Source: a bacterium
GTDB lineage: Bacteria > Chloroflexota > Chloroflexia > Chloroflexales > Kallotenuaceae
Assembly: GCA_016781525.1 (NCBI GenBank)
Contig: JADDQE010000040.1
Coordinates: forward strand, 53,123-117,122
DNA: 64,000 nt
Direction: 5' to 3'
The notes below the pieces were generated by a model. It was not told the origin of the DNA. It searched no databases and saw only the letters and a program-made list of their open reading frames with translations. The translations under genes and the position numbers were made by a program. Positions 34,245 to 42,860 of this stretch are shown one piece after another (position 1 is the stretch's first letter; every line of letters starts with the position of its first letter).

Positions 34245-35078
34245 GTGACAGTAGCAGTGGTCGTCGATAGTACCGCCGATATTCCCCAGCGGACGCGTGA
34301 AGAGTACGGTATCTCGGTTGTTCCCCTAACGATTATCTTCGGCAACGAGTCGTTTCGTGACGGCGTGGATATGACGAGCGACCAGTTCTATCAACGCTTG
34401 ACTGAGAGCAGCGTTCATCCATCGACGTCGCAGCCCTCGCCCGGAGCCTTCGCCGAGGTGTATGAAAGGCTGGCGCGCGACCACGAAGCAATCATTTCGA
34501 TCCATATCGGAGGCAAGCTGAGCGGCACGGCTCGGTCTGCAATGCAGGCCAGAGAGCTGGTACCCAATGTGCCGATCCATGTTGTCGACTCCGGCAGCGT
34601 CTCAATGGGCTTTGGCTTCCTGGGTATCGAGGCGGCCAAGCTGGCTCGTGCCGGGCAGTCCCTGGAGCAGATAGCCAGCCGTATCGACAGTATGGTGCCG
34701 AAGATCCGACTATGGGCGGTGCTCGATACCCTTAAATACCTTGAGCGAGGGGGCCGTATCGGTCGAACGCGCGCGTTTCTCGGCACGCTGCTCAATGTCA
34801 AGCCAATGATCCAAATCAAAGAAGAAGTGTTGCCTGCCGAGCAGGTGCGCACCCATAAAAAGGCGATCGCGCGCATGGTCGAGATCGCGTCGGCGGAGGG
34901 GCCCTATGAGTATCTTGCGGTGCTACATAGCTCGGCCGAGCCGCTAGCCGTGGAGCTTTCAAACCAGCTGGCCGCGATCCACCCACGGGACGAGATCGTC
35001 GTCGCGCAGCTCACAGGCGTAATTGGCGTGCACGGCGGCCCGGGCGTGCTGGGTGTTACAGGCATTAAACGGAGCTAA
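34245..35078 (+). CDS. DegV family fatty-acid-binding protein (FakB), copy 2
   Basis: A 277-residue paralogue of the preceding gene: VVDSTADIPQRTREEYGISVVPLTIIFGNESFRDG, the standard loop SIHIGGKLSGTARSA, and DTLKYLERGGRIGRTRAFLGTLLNVKP. Carrying two FakBs with different loops is common and is thought to separate saturated from unsaturated acids. It starts GTG with AGGAGG upstream. A 7-bp GC stem lies in the 72-base gap to copy 1. The family terminator at 35101 closes the cluster. Confidence 0.9.
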   Translation: MTVAVVVDSTADIPQRTREEYGISVVPLTIIFGNESFRDGVDMTSDQFYQRLTESSVHPSTSQPSPGAFAEVYERLARDHEAIISIHIGGKLSGTARSAMQARELVPNVPIHVVDSGSVSMGFGFLGIEAAKLARAGQSLEQIASRIDSMVPKIRLWAVLDTLKYLERGGRIGRTRAFLGTLLNVKPMIQIKEEVLPAEQVRTHKKAIARMVEIASAEGPYEYLAVLHSSAEPLAVELSNQLAAIHPRDEIVVAQLTGVIGVHGGPGVLGVTGIKRS

Positions 35079-35100
35079 TCCTCGGCGCGTGAGCGCGTAG

Positions 35101-35143
35101 ACCTCCCAGAGGGACTGCCGATTGGCAACAACCTCTGGGAGGT
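35101..35143 (+). terminator. terminator closing the FakA/FakB cluster
   Basis: ACCTCCCAGAGG and its exact complement are separated by 19 bases and followed by TGCTTTG, 22 bases after the fakB2 stop. Confidence 0.7.
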
Positions 35144-35299
35144 TGCTTTGCGGTAAAGCAGCGAATGGCAGGCCTGGTGCGGGATAACCGACCAGGCACA
35201 AGGTCTCGTTGGTTGTGGTTCAGCGACCGTGGATCTACTGGAAGCTCGACATAACGTTCACGACGTAGCTCGGCAAGTCATCCATCAGAGGATCATGGT

Positions 35300-35743
35300 A
35301 TGCGTATACTTGTGTTTCACGGCCCCAACCTGAATATGCTTGGCACCCGCGAGCCCGACGTCTACGGGCACACGACACTGTCCGACATCAACGCGGCGCT
35401 CTCGACGCGAGCCGATGAGCTAGGTGTTGAGGTTTGGGCATTTCAATCTAATCACGAGGGTGTGCTGATTGATACACTGCAGCAGGAGGCGGCCCGCAGC
35501 GATGGCCTGATCATCAACCCGGGCGCCCTCACGCATTACAGCTATGCGCTGCGCGATGCCATCGCCGGGGTTCGCCTCCCGACAGTTGAAGTACATCTCT
35601 CGAATGTCTATGCACGCGAGCCGTTTAGGCATCACTCCGTGATTGCCCCAATCGCCAGCGGCCAAATTAGTGGGTTGGGTTGGCGCGGGTACCTCCTGGC
35701 GCTCGAGTGGTTCGCGGCCACTCGGTCGGCTGGTGGTGCGTAG
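35300..35743 (+). CDS. aroQ: type II 3-dehydroquinate dehydratase
   Basis: A 147-residue shikimate-pathway enzyme, dodecameric in the family, that converts 3-dehydroquinate to 3-dehydroshikimate. [18 protein letters not shown] carries the catalytic tyrosine (~24). [10 protein letters not shown] and [17 protein letters not shown] follow, then the catalytic histidine in [18 protein letters not shown]. Length and motif order are standard. Other aro genes are absent from the window. Confidence 0.97.
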   Translation: MRILVFHGPNLNMLGTREPDVYGHTTLSDINAALSTRADELGVEVWAFQSNHEGVLIDTLQQEAARSDGLIINPGALTHYSYALRDAIAGVRLPTVEVHLSNVYAREPFRHHSVIAPIASGQISGLGWRGYLLALEWFAATRSAGGA

Positions 35744-35767
35744 AACGCTCTGCAACAAATCCTATGG

Positions 35768-35773
35768 TATACT
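35768..35773 (+). promoter_or_regulatory. extended -10 promoter of the M24 peptidase gene
   Basis: TGG-TATACT lies 69 bases ahead of ATG 35842, in the gap after aroQ. The -35 element is weak. Confidence 0.45.
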
Positions 35774-35841
35774 GGTGGCCGACGCGGATCGGCGCGGCGC
35801 TTGGTGTGTTCACAATCAGTGATAGTTGATGGCGGAGTGAG

Positions 35842-36930
35842 ATGAAAGAGCGGCTTGAGCGCGTTCGGGAGCAGTTCGAACAAGCGGAAGTGGATGCGCT
35901 GCTCGTGACGAGCGGGCCTAACCGACGCTACCTCAGCGGATTTACGGGGTCAGCCGGTACGCTGCTTATCACTCGCCAGCGGGCGCTGCTGTTATCGGAT
36001 GGGCGTTACGCCGGGCAGGGTCCGCGTGAGGCGCCAGGCTTTGAGTTTAAGCTGCTGTCGGACGCAGCGCCCTTGGCACGTCAGCTCCCAGACTTGTTGC
36101 AGGAACTGCACATAGAGCGACTCGGCTTTGAGGCCAATCACATCAGTGTTGCCCAATACTCGAAGCTCCAGCATGAGCTGGAGCAGGCGCACGCGTCGTG
36201 TGCTTGGGTGCCTACCGAAGGGCTCGTCGAGACGGTACGCCAGGTCAAGGAGCGTGATGAGCTGGCTACGCTGCGTCATGCCATCGCGATTACCGACGAC
36301 GCGCTCGCCGCAGTTCGTCCAATGCTCCGTCCAGCCATGCGTGAGCGAGAAGTAGCCTGGGAGTTGGAAAAAGCCATGCGTAAGCGTGGCGCCGACGGGC
36401 TCTCCTTTGAGGTTATTGTTGCTGGCGGGGATAACGGCTCGCGGCCGCACGCACGCGCCGGCACCGACGAGCTTGGAGTTGGGCGGCCGATTGTGATCGA
36501 CTTCGGCGCGCTGGTTGCGGGTTACCACGCAGATATGACCCGCACTCTCATCCTGGGCGAGGCCGACGAGCAGTTTCGGAACGTTTACACCACGGTACGT
36601 GAGGCGCAGCAAGCCGCGGCATTGGGCGCCCGAGTGGGCATGACGGGAGCGGAGGTCGACGCCTTGGCGCGTGAGCCTATTGCAGCGGCAGGCTTCGGAT
36701 CCGCGTTTAGTCATGGGTTGGGCCACGGGGTCGGTCTCGAGATCCACGAAGGTCCGGCGGTGCGGCAGCTGAGCCAACATGTGCTGCAGGCTGGAATGGT
36801 CTATTCGGTCGAGCCGGGGATTTATCTCCCAGGCTGGGGTGGTGTTCGCATTGAGGACCTCGTTCTGCTGACCGACGCCGGCCCAGAGGTACTGACCCAG
36901 TCAAGCAAAGATCCGGTTGTTAAGATCTAA
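35842..36930 (+). CDS. M24B Xaa-Pro aminopeptidase
   Basis: A 362-residue pita-bread peptidase that removes N-terminal residues before proline. The creatinase-like N-domain ends near 130. The metal ligands are visible: D in IVIDFGALVAGYHADMTRT (two Asp), H in FSHGLGHGVGLEIHEGP, and Glu in VYSVEPGIYLPGWGGVRIEDLV (two Glu). It sits directly before efp, an arrangement seen widely in bacteria. Confidence 0.95.
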   Translation: MKERLERVREQFEQAEVDALLVTSGPNRRYLSGFTGSAGTLLITRQRALLLSDGRYAGQGPREAPGFEFKLLSDAAPLARQLPDLLQELHIERLGFEANHISVAQYSKLQHELEQAHASCAWVPTEGLVETVRQVKERDELATLRHAIAITDDALAAVRPMLRPAMREREVAWELEKAMRKRGADGLSFEVIVAGGDNGSRPHARAGTDELGVGRPIVIDFGALVAGYHADMTRTLILGEADEQFRNVYTTVREAQQAAALGARVGMTGAEVDALAREPIAAAGFGSAFSHGLGHGVGLEIHEGPAVRQLSQHVLQAGMVYSVEPGIYLPGWGGVRIEDLVLLTDAGPEVLTQSSKDPVVKI

Positions 36931-36973
36931 GGCAAATTGCTACCTTTTTCAAAAGCCTAAGGAGTTGATTGTA

Positions 36974-37537
36974 ATGCCAGTTGTCGATACGGGTTCGATG
37001 AAAAAAGGAATGACCATCCTGCTTGAGAGTGAGCTGTATAAAGTTCTGGAGCACGAGCACAACAAGCAGGGCCGCGGCACTGCAAACGTCCGGCTCACGT
37101 TGCGGAACGTTCGTACGGGCTCGACCACGGTACGCACCGTGATGGCCGGCGAGCGCTTTGAGCAGGCGATCCTGGAAACCAAGAAGGTACAGTATCTATA
37201 TCGTGATGGCGATGACTTCCATTTCATGGACCAAGAAACGTATGAGCAGCCAGTGATCAACACGGATATCATCGGAGACGCTGCGAAATACATGAAGGAA
37301 GGGCTTGAGATGGAGCTTCTGTTCTACGGGGACGAGGCGCTGGATGTTTCACTGCCGACCGCCGTCGAGCTGATGATCACGGATACCGAGCCGAACTACC
37401 GCGGTGATACCACGACCGGCGGCAAGCCCGCGACCTTGGAGACTGGAGCGGTCACGCAGGTGCCGTTCTTTGTCAACCGGGGTGAGGTTGTGCGTGTTGA
37501 TACGCGGACTGGTGATTACATCGAGCGCGTTGGCTAG
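36974..37537 (+). CDS. efp: elongation factor P
   Basis: A 187-residue, three-domain factor that rescues ribosomes stalled at polyproline. ATG 36974 follows AAGGAG. The loop that enters the peptidyl-transferase centre reads NKQGRGTANV, so the tip residue is arginine, not the lysine modified by EpmA. Arginine tips are rhamnosylated by EarP in some proteobacteria. No EarP, EpmA or other modifier is in the window. The C-terminal EF-P signature (GGKPATLETGAVTQVPFFVNRGE) is intact. Confidence 0.96.
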   Translation: MPVVDTGSMKKGMTILLESELYKVLEHEHNKQGRGTANVRLTLRNVRTGSTTVRTVMAGERFEQAILETKKVQYLYRDGDDFHFMDQETYEQPVINTDIIGDAAKYMKEGLEMELLFYGDEALDVSLPTAVELMITDTEPNYRGDTTTGGKPATLETGAVTQVPFFVNRGEVVRVDTRTGDYIERVG

Positions 37538-37636
37538 TTCGAGGCGGCGCATCCCAGGTTTCAAATCTCAGGCGCGGTTGATTGGCTTGTCCTTGAAACC
37601 GGCTGCCCGATACCTAAAGCCTTCGTTGGAGGATCT

Positions 37637-38149
37637 ATGGGCGAACAGGAGCATAGTGGCATCCTGCTGACCGATGAAGTGCGTGAGCTCGTCGCGCTGA
37701 TGAAAGATGCGGATATTGCCGAGGTGCTGATCGAGCGCGGCGATGCGAAGCTGCATCTTAAGCGAGCCACTCCGCCCGCTCCCGCGGCCATTAGTGTTCC
37801 TGTTTATAGTCAGCCGCCGATTGCCTCGGGTACGGCAGTCGTGGCTGCTGCTCCGGTTGTCGCGACACCGTCCGCTTCTGGGGAGGCTGCCGCAGCGGAA
37901 GAGCCGCAGGGTATAGTGGTGACGGCGCCGATGGTTGGTACGTTCTATGGCTCGCCATCGCCCAAGGACCCTCCCTATGTCAGGGTTGGCGACGAGGTGA
38001 AGCCAGGCGATGTACTCGGGATTATCGAGGCGATGAAGATTATGAACGAGATCGAGTGCGAGGTGCACGGACGCGTCGCGCAGATCTTAGTGCAGAGCGC
38101 GCAGCCGATCGAGTATGGGCAACCCTTGATGGTGATCGAGTCCCTGTAG
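37637..38149 (+). CDS. accB: biotin carboxyl carrier protein of acetyl-CoA carboxylase
   Basis: A 170-residue BCCP. The N-terminal helix is LTDEVRELVALMKDADIAEVLIERGDAKLHL. An Ala/Pro linker spans ~50-95. The biotinyl domain (VTAPMVGTFYGSPSPKDPPYVRVGDEVKPGDVLGIIEAMKIMNE) contains the biotinylated lysine in EAMKM-like EAMKI. It carries CO2 to acetyl-CoA in fatty-acid synthesis. accC is not adjacent, unlike in many bacteria. The efp-accB order is conserved in Gram-positives. Confidence 0.96.
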   Translation: MGEQEHSGILLTDEVRELVALMKDADIAEVLIERGDAKLHLKRATPPAPAAISVPVYSQPPIASGTAVVAAAPVVATPSASGEAAAAEEPQGIVVTAPMVGTFYGSPSPKDPPYVRVGDEVKPGDVLGIIEAMKIMNEIECEVHGRVAQILVQSAQPIEYGQPLMVIESL

Positions 38150-38216
38150 GTTGATCGTTTGGGCCGTTTCAAACCACACAGGCCCTATCTTTCCTCCCGT
38201 TTCCTCCGTTTAAAGG

Positions 38217-38222
38217 TATAAT
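38217..38222 (+). promoter_or_regulatory. -10 box of xseA
   Basis: AAGGTATAAT on the plus strand. The start would lie near 38229, downstream of the GTG at 38225, so translation must begin at ATG 38276. A small GGGCC/GGCCC stem followed by TATCTTT just upstream may terminate accB. Confidence 0.55.
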
Positions 38223-38275
38223 CAGTGTTCACGCGGACGCTGGTTATACCTACGCGGCGTCATCACGGTATCCAT

Positions 38276-39478
38276 ATGCACATTTTCTCGGTCAGCGATC
38301 TTGCCGGCTACATCGGCGAGGTGCTCGACGCCGACCCCATCCTGAGCGACGTTTGGGTCGAAGGCGAGGTTTCGAACTGGAGCCGAGCTGCCTCCGGCCA
38401 TTGCTATTGGACGCTGCGTGAGGGCGACGTTCAGCTTCAGGCTGTGTGTTGGCGACAGCAGGCGGTGCGGCAGCCGCGCCTGCCAGTAAATGGCGATCAG
38501 GTGCTGGTGCATGGGCGAGTTGCGTTCTGGCCAGGTAGCGGAAAGCTCCAACTCTACGTCGACTTAATTCGTCCCGCCGGAATCGGTATTCTGCATGCGC
38601 AGATCGAGGCTCTAAAACAGCGGCTGGAAGCCGAAGGTTTGTTCGACCCAGGCCGGAAGCGCTCGATCCCGGCCTTGCCGCGCCGGATCGGCATTGTGAC
38701 CTCGCCCACGGGTGCAGCGCTCCGAGATATATTGTCGGTGCTGCGTGCGCGATGGCCGCTTTGCGAGGTGGTGCTGGCACCTGCTATCGTGCAGGGGGAG
38801 CAGGCGCCGGAAAGTATCGTCGAGGCGCTTTACAACCTGTATGGGGTAGAGCTAGACGTAATCATCGTTGCGCGTGGAGGCGGCTCGATCGAAGACCTGT
38901 GGGCGTTTAATGATGAGGTCGTCGTGCGGGCAGTCTTCGCGAGTCCGGTTCCGGTTATTACCGGCGTGGGCCATGAGACGGACACCACCGTCGTCGATTA
39001 CGTTGCCGACTTACGGGCGCCAACACCCTCGGTCGCCGCTGCCTACGCCACGCCAAACATTAGTGAGCTGCAGAACGAGCTGCACGGACTCGTGTCCGCG
39101 CTCCGAGGCGCAATGGTACAACGGCTGGAGGCGGCGCAAGCGGAGCTGGCACATACACAGCGACATCTACAGCGCCTATCTCCACACGCGCGCCTTCAGC
39201 GTAACCGTGAGCTCCTCATGCAGACAGGCGAGCGTCTCCAACGGAACGCAAAGACAATGTTTACCATGCAGCAGCTCAAGCTTCAACATCTGCGCCAGCA
39301 GCTTGAAACCCTAAACCCGCGTGCGACGCTTGCTCGAGGGTATGCGATTGTGCGTGGGGCAGATGGAAGTGTTGTGCTCGATCCATCGGTCGTCGGTGCT
39401 GACGAGGCACTGCTGCTTGAGCTTCGGGATGGCGTGCTGCGGGCCCGGGCTGACGTTTCCAACACGAACCTACCCTAA
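38276..39478 (+). CDS. xseA: exodeoxyribonuclease VII large subunit
   Basis: A 400-residue catalytic subunit. The N-terminal OB fold (VSDLAGYIGEVLDADPILSDVWVEGEVSNW) binds ssDNA. The nuclease core shows GIVTSPTGAALRDILSVLRARWP, VIIVARGGGSIEDLWAFNDE and PVITGVGHETDTTVVDYVADLRAPTPSVAA. A long coiled coil follows (~270-350), then a short C-terminal strand. With several XseB copies it degrades single-stranded DNA from both ends. The ATG at 38276 fits both homology and promoter position. Confidence 0.96.
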   Translation: MHIFSVSDLAGYIGEVLDADPILSDVWVEGEVSNWSRAASGHCYWTLREGDVQLQAVCWRQQAVRQPRLPVNGDQVLVHGRVAFWPGSGKLQLYVDLIRPAGIGILHAQIEALKQRLEAEGLFDPGRKRSIPALPRRIGIVTSPTGAALRDILSVLRARWPLCEVVLAPAIVQGEQAPESIVEALYNLYGVELDVIIVARGGGSIEDLWAFNDEVVVRAVFASPVPVITGVGHETDTTVVDYVADLRAPTPSVAAAYATPNISELQNELHGLVSALRGAMVQRLEAAQAELAHTQRHLQRLSPHARLQRNRELLMQTGERLQRNAKTMFTMQQLKLQHLRQQLETLNPRATLARGYAIVRGADGSVVLDPSVVGADEALLLELRDGVLRARADVSNTNLP

Positions 39479-39545
39479 ACCTAGGGCTGCTTCCCCTCTC
39501 TAAATGTGGGACTGATGGACTATGGACGTTGGGCCATTGGTCATG
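39479..39545. repeat. degenerate heptanucleotide repeat, locus 3
   Basis: This array fills the xseA/xseB spacer. The right part is in clear 7-base register with units such as ACTGATG, GACTATG and GACGTTG. It contains two in-frame ATGs upstream of xseB, which would be artefactual starts. Confidence 0.55.
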
Positions 39546-39563
39546 AAAGATTCAGGAGTTACT

Positions 39564-39812
39564 GTGCCTCGCCCAAAAGCTTCGTCGGAAGATGCCGCGC
39601 AGAGTTACGAGGTGCTACTTCAGCGCCTGCAAGAGGTTGTCGCACGTCTTGAAACTGGGGAGCTGCCGCTTGCAGAAGCCGTGGCGCTGTACGAGGAGGG
39701 CGTCGGGTTGGCGGCACGCTGCCAACACCTGCTTGACACGGCTGAGCTACGCGTGCAGCAGCTGTTGGTTAGCGGCGACGGTGTCGAAGAAATGCCATGG
39801 AGTGCGGAGTAG
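39564..39812 (+). CDS. xseB: exodeoxyribonuclease VII small subunit
   Basis: An 82-residue helical-hairpin protein (YEVLLQRLQEVVARLETGELPLAEAVALYEEGVGLAARCQHLLDTAELRVQQL) that decorates XseA. GTG 39564 is chosen. AGGAG lies five bases upstream and the resulting length is typical of the family. The in-frame ATGs at 39522 and 39543 fall in repeat-derived sequence and would add residues without family similarity. Confidence 0.93.
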   Translation: MPRPKASSEDAAQSYEVLLQRLQEVVARLETGELPLAEAVALYEEGVGLAARCQHLLDTAELRVQQLLVSGDGVEEMPWSAE

Positions 39813-39911
39813 CGGTGCTATAGCCCGCACCTGCCGCTGTTGAAGCATTCGGGATTAACGGGCCGCCAAGCGGCAAACGCTCGACTGTATCGTGTGGAAT
39901 CGGAGTCCGTA

Positions 39912-41936
39912 ATGAACGACGAACATGTGTATCGGTATCCGCGCCGCATTACGTGGCCTATCGAGTTGATCGGCGGTTTGCTGGTGTTATGGAGCACGGT
40001 GCGTGTTGCGCGCGTTGCACTAGCGCTGCTGTGGAACACGTGGCCGCTGGAGCCGTTCATTTTGCATCGTGTTCCGGGCTTGGCTGAGCTTGTGAGCTGG
40101 GTTGCGCTAACAGGTCCTGATCAGTTGAACCTGCAAACATTCACGATGCCGCTGCTCTGGATGCTAGTCACGCTGTTTGTCGTGCTCATTTTGCGGAACA
40201 TGTTTCCGCCTGTGCGGTACAGCGCGCGTGGTTTGTTGGTCGGATTCGAGGGCGATTGGGTCCCCGTTCGCTGGGAAGGGCTACGGGCCCTGCGCGTGAC
40301 TGACACGCCCGACAACAAGCGCTTCGTCGTGCTGGCTCAAGCGGCCGGCCAGGATCTCACGTCATGGCATCGTATTTATGCCTTGCTGTATCACTTCCGC
40401 TTCCGGCGAGGCTTTCTGATCAGCTCAGCAATCCAAGATGGTGAAGGATTGCTGCGGGATATCATGAACGAAATTGACCGCCGTAGCCGCTTGGGCGAGA
40501 AGCTGAACATCGAGATGAGCGAAGGGCCGGCATCGCCATTGTTTGGCATGCTGCTCAACCTTCCAGGGCTTCTACGCGGTGCTCGTAACCAAAGTGAGGC
40601 TCCAGTCTTCCAGCCCGTTGCCACAGCGGCTACGATGGGGAGTGGAGCGGCGCTGACCATGCCAAGTATTGGTGGAGTAATCGCGTCTGCGCCCCAGGCA
40701 GCGCCTGCTCAGCCGCAAGTCGCTCCTGCACAACCACAGGCCCTCGCCCCGGCCGCCCAGCGGCAGCCTACCCTTGCCGCGGACGCGATCCAGGGCGGGT
40801 ATTCGCGTGGGATTCAAGGCGTATTGAACGTGCTGACGGTGCTTATACTTGGCTTTGCGCTGTGGCGATACCTAGCCGCGTGGTCCATGTTCCTGCTCTT
40901 TACCTTTCCAAGCCTGCGCGACACTGCAATTTTTCGCGGCGTAACCGTCGTTCCTCTGGTCTCGCATTGGGGGCTGCTGGTCGGCGCGCATGTCGCGCTC
41001 TTGTTGGTCGTAGCTATTGTGCTGATGCTGCGGCATCTTTTCCCGGCGGTAGCGCTCGACAGCAACGGGATCGTCTTCAGCGCGCTCGGCCGGTCGCATT
41101 GGCTCGCATGGGAGCACGTAAGCTTCGTCAAGGCGACCGACATTCGGGATGAGCAGCACGTTATTCTGGTCGAGGCCGAGGGACGCCATCTGCCCTGGTA
41201 CTATGTGATGGGCTCTTGGCTGTATGATGGCGGTAGCGGCCGTGGGGCCTTGATCTGGCCGATGCTGTCCCAGTTCGAGCCATTGATGCAGCGCATGGCG
41301 TTGGAGCTGACGCGGCGCCAGGCTCCTGACCAGCCGATGAAGCTACGTGACGACGCTCCCGGATGGCTACTGATGCTGGCCGTCCGTCCGGCTGAGGCGC
41401 TTGATCGGCTTGTGGGTGTGTACGAGCGCGAGCGCGATCTGCCGCAGGATTTGGAGCTTCCCGCTGTGCTGCGGGCTGGCCTGCAGATGCTCTGGGTCAC
41501 TGCGGCGCCTGCTATTCTGTTGCTACTGTACTGGATGATGTATAAGGGCCAGCTTCTGGTGCTGCAAGTGCCGCTGATGCTGATTCTGGCAATCATCTGG
41601 GGTATTACTGAGTGGCCGCTCGCGTCGTTTCTGTCCTCGTCGATCGATCAGATTGTCGGGGTGGGCAACAAAGGGTACCAGGGCCTCTACCTGTACCCAA
41701 CTGCCCAGCTGCCGCGAGTTCTGCCGCTAGTTCTCGCCGTGCTGCTTACGCTGATGGGCTTTCCAACGTTGGCAATGATCGCCTGGGGCGCTGGGATTGC
41801 TTGGAGTGGGCTGCTCACGGCGGGTCTATGGGAAGCGCTCTATGGCTGGCGCGGGCCAGTCCTGCTCGCCGGCAGCATCATGACAGTGTTCTTCCAAATT
41901 CTAACTCTGATTGGGGTGCTGGTACTGCGGGGCTAG
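39912..41936 (+). CDS. large membrane protein built of two PH-like halves, function unknown
   Basis: A 674-residue protein not recognised as a named family. Two homologous units are visible, at ~78-192 and ~353-468. Each is a membrane helix ending LR(N/H)(M/L)FP, then a strand-rich domain with W(V)P(V)RWEGLRALRVTDT / WLAWEHVSFVKATDI, then (A/E)xGxxLxxW and an amphipathic helix ending RR. This resembles bacterial PH (YdbT-like) domains. A Gln/Pro/Ala linker separates them. Further membrane helices occupy the last ~170 residues. ATG 39912 follows CGGAG. Confidence 0.7.
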   Translation: MNDEHVYRYPRRITWPIELIGGLLVLWSTVRVARVALALLWNTWPLEPFILHRVPGLAELVSWVALTGPDQLNLQTFTMPLLWMLVTLFVVLILRNMFPPVRYSARGLLVGFEGDWVPVRWEGLRALRVTDTPDNKRFVVLAQAAGQDLTSWHRIYALLYHFRFRRGFLISSAIQDGEGLLRDIMNEIDRRSRLGEKLNIEMSEGPASPLFGMLLNLPGLLRGARNQSEAPVFQPVATAATMGSGAALTMPSIGGVIASAPQAAPAQPQVAPAQPQALAPAAQRQPTLAADAIQGGYSRGIQGVLNVLTVLILGFALWRYLAAWSMFLLFTFPSLRDTAIFRGVTVVPLVSHWGLLVGAHVALLLVVAIVLMLRHLFPAVALDSNGIVFSALGRSHWLAWEHVSFVKATDIRDEQHVILVEAEGRHLPWYYVMGSWLYDGGSGRGALIWPMLSQFEPLMQRMALELTRRQAPDQPMKLRDDAPGWLLMLAVRPAEALDRLVGVYERERDLPQDLELPAVLRAGLQMLWVTAAPAILLLLYWMMYKGQLLVLQVPLMLILAIIWGITEWPLASFLSSSIDQIVGVGNKGYQGLYLYPTAQLPRVLPLVLAVLLTLMGFPTLAMIAWGAGIAWSGLLTAGLWEALYGWRGPVLLAGSIMTVFFQILTLIGVLVLRG

Positions 41937-41966
41937 ACTCGCGGCGGCGCTCACATTCGCCGAAGC

Positions 41967-41992
41967 ACGCCTGCAGATAACACTGCAGGCGT
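41967..41992. terminator. terminator between convergent genes ahead of the complex I-like operon end
   Basis: ACGCCTGCAG, a six-base loop and the exact complement CTGCAGGCGT sit between the stop codons at 41936 and 41999. Confidence 0.65.
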
Positions 41993-41998
41993 CCCAGT

Positions 41999-42820
41999 TT
42001 AGTAACCCATCCACAGTCGGCCCGCGAGGGCAATAACGGAGAGCGGCAAGACGACGAGCCAACAGTAGCGCAGTGCATGTTGGATTGTTCGATGCACTGC
42101 TGCGTCGCGGAGGCCGCGGCCTACAAGCGCCACGGCTAGCGCTAGCCACAGCTTGAGACTAAGCTGCTGCCACCATGGCAGTGTTGGCGCTGTAACAAAT
42201 ACGCTCGCGATCAACGTGATCAACAGCACGCTGCGGAGGTTGTGCGCCCAGCGCGCTATGCCGACATCCTCTGGCCGAAGGTGGGCATCCGCATCACCTA
42301 AGCCCAGACCACTTTCTCCACCAAACGGTTGCCAGCGGGCCGCAGCTGGCAGGGCCAGAAGCGCCGCGAACGCCCCGAGTAGGAGCGGACCAAGCTCTGT
42401 AAGTGTTGCGCCCTGCCACCCAAAGCCTACGAGCAGCGCAATCCAGAGTACCGCGCGGCCGCTTACGCCAATTTGGGCTTCCCGCACAGCAGCTCGGCTT
42501 GCCGCGGGTAGTGACGAGAGTAGGCCTGGCGCAAGCGCTACCAGGAAGCTCGCTTCCGTGAAGGCCCAGATACGCCACAGGTCGAGCTGCGGTATAGGAG
42601 CAAACGGACTCGCTGGCCAGGGAAGCAGCCCTATGGCGATCAGGCTGAGCACGACCGAGAGCGCGTGCGGCAGCGATCCCTGTCCACGTAATGCGCGCCA
42701 AGTGTTGCGGATTGCCTGCGAACCGCGTGCTGAACGCCCAAGCGCCGCGATTAAAATCAGCGCCAGGGTGATTACCCACAGGAGCCCTGGATACACTAGT
42801 ATTTGAAACAACGTTTCCAT
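41999..42820 (-). CDS. diverged NuoH/HyfC-like membrane subunit of an Ehr-type complex
   Basis: A 273-residue polytopic protein with about eight hydrophobic segments. Residues near the N-terminus (LGRSARGSQAIRNTWRALRGQGS) occupy the place of the RxQ-R-GP loop of NuoH/HyfC. The loop PAAARWQPFGGESGLGLGDADAH stands where complex I has PFDLxEAExE, here with fewer glutamates. In the family this subunit links the membrane arm to the NuoB/NuoD module. It is the last gene of the operon. The assignment rests on position and topology as much as on sequence. METLF (42820) follows AGGAC. Confidence 0.6.
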   Translation of the reverse strand: METLFQILVYPGLLWVITLALILIAALGRSARGSQAIRNTWRALRGQGSLPHALSVVLSLIAIGLLPWPASPFAPIPQLDLWRIWAFTEASFLVALAPGLLSSLPAASRAAVREAQIGVSGRAVLWIALLVGFGWQGATLTELGPLLLGAFAALLALPAAARWQPFGGESGLGLGDADAHLRPEDVGIARWAHNLRSVLLITLIASVFVTAPTLPWWQQLSLKLWLALAVALVGRGLRDAAVHRTIQHALRYCWLVVLPLSVIALAGRLWMGY

Positions 42821-42860
42821 AAGTCCTGACCATTTACCCGCAGTAGCGGTCACTCCGCAG

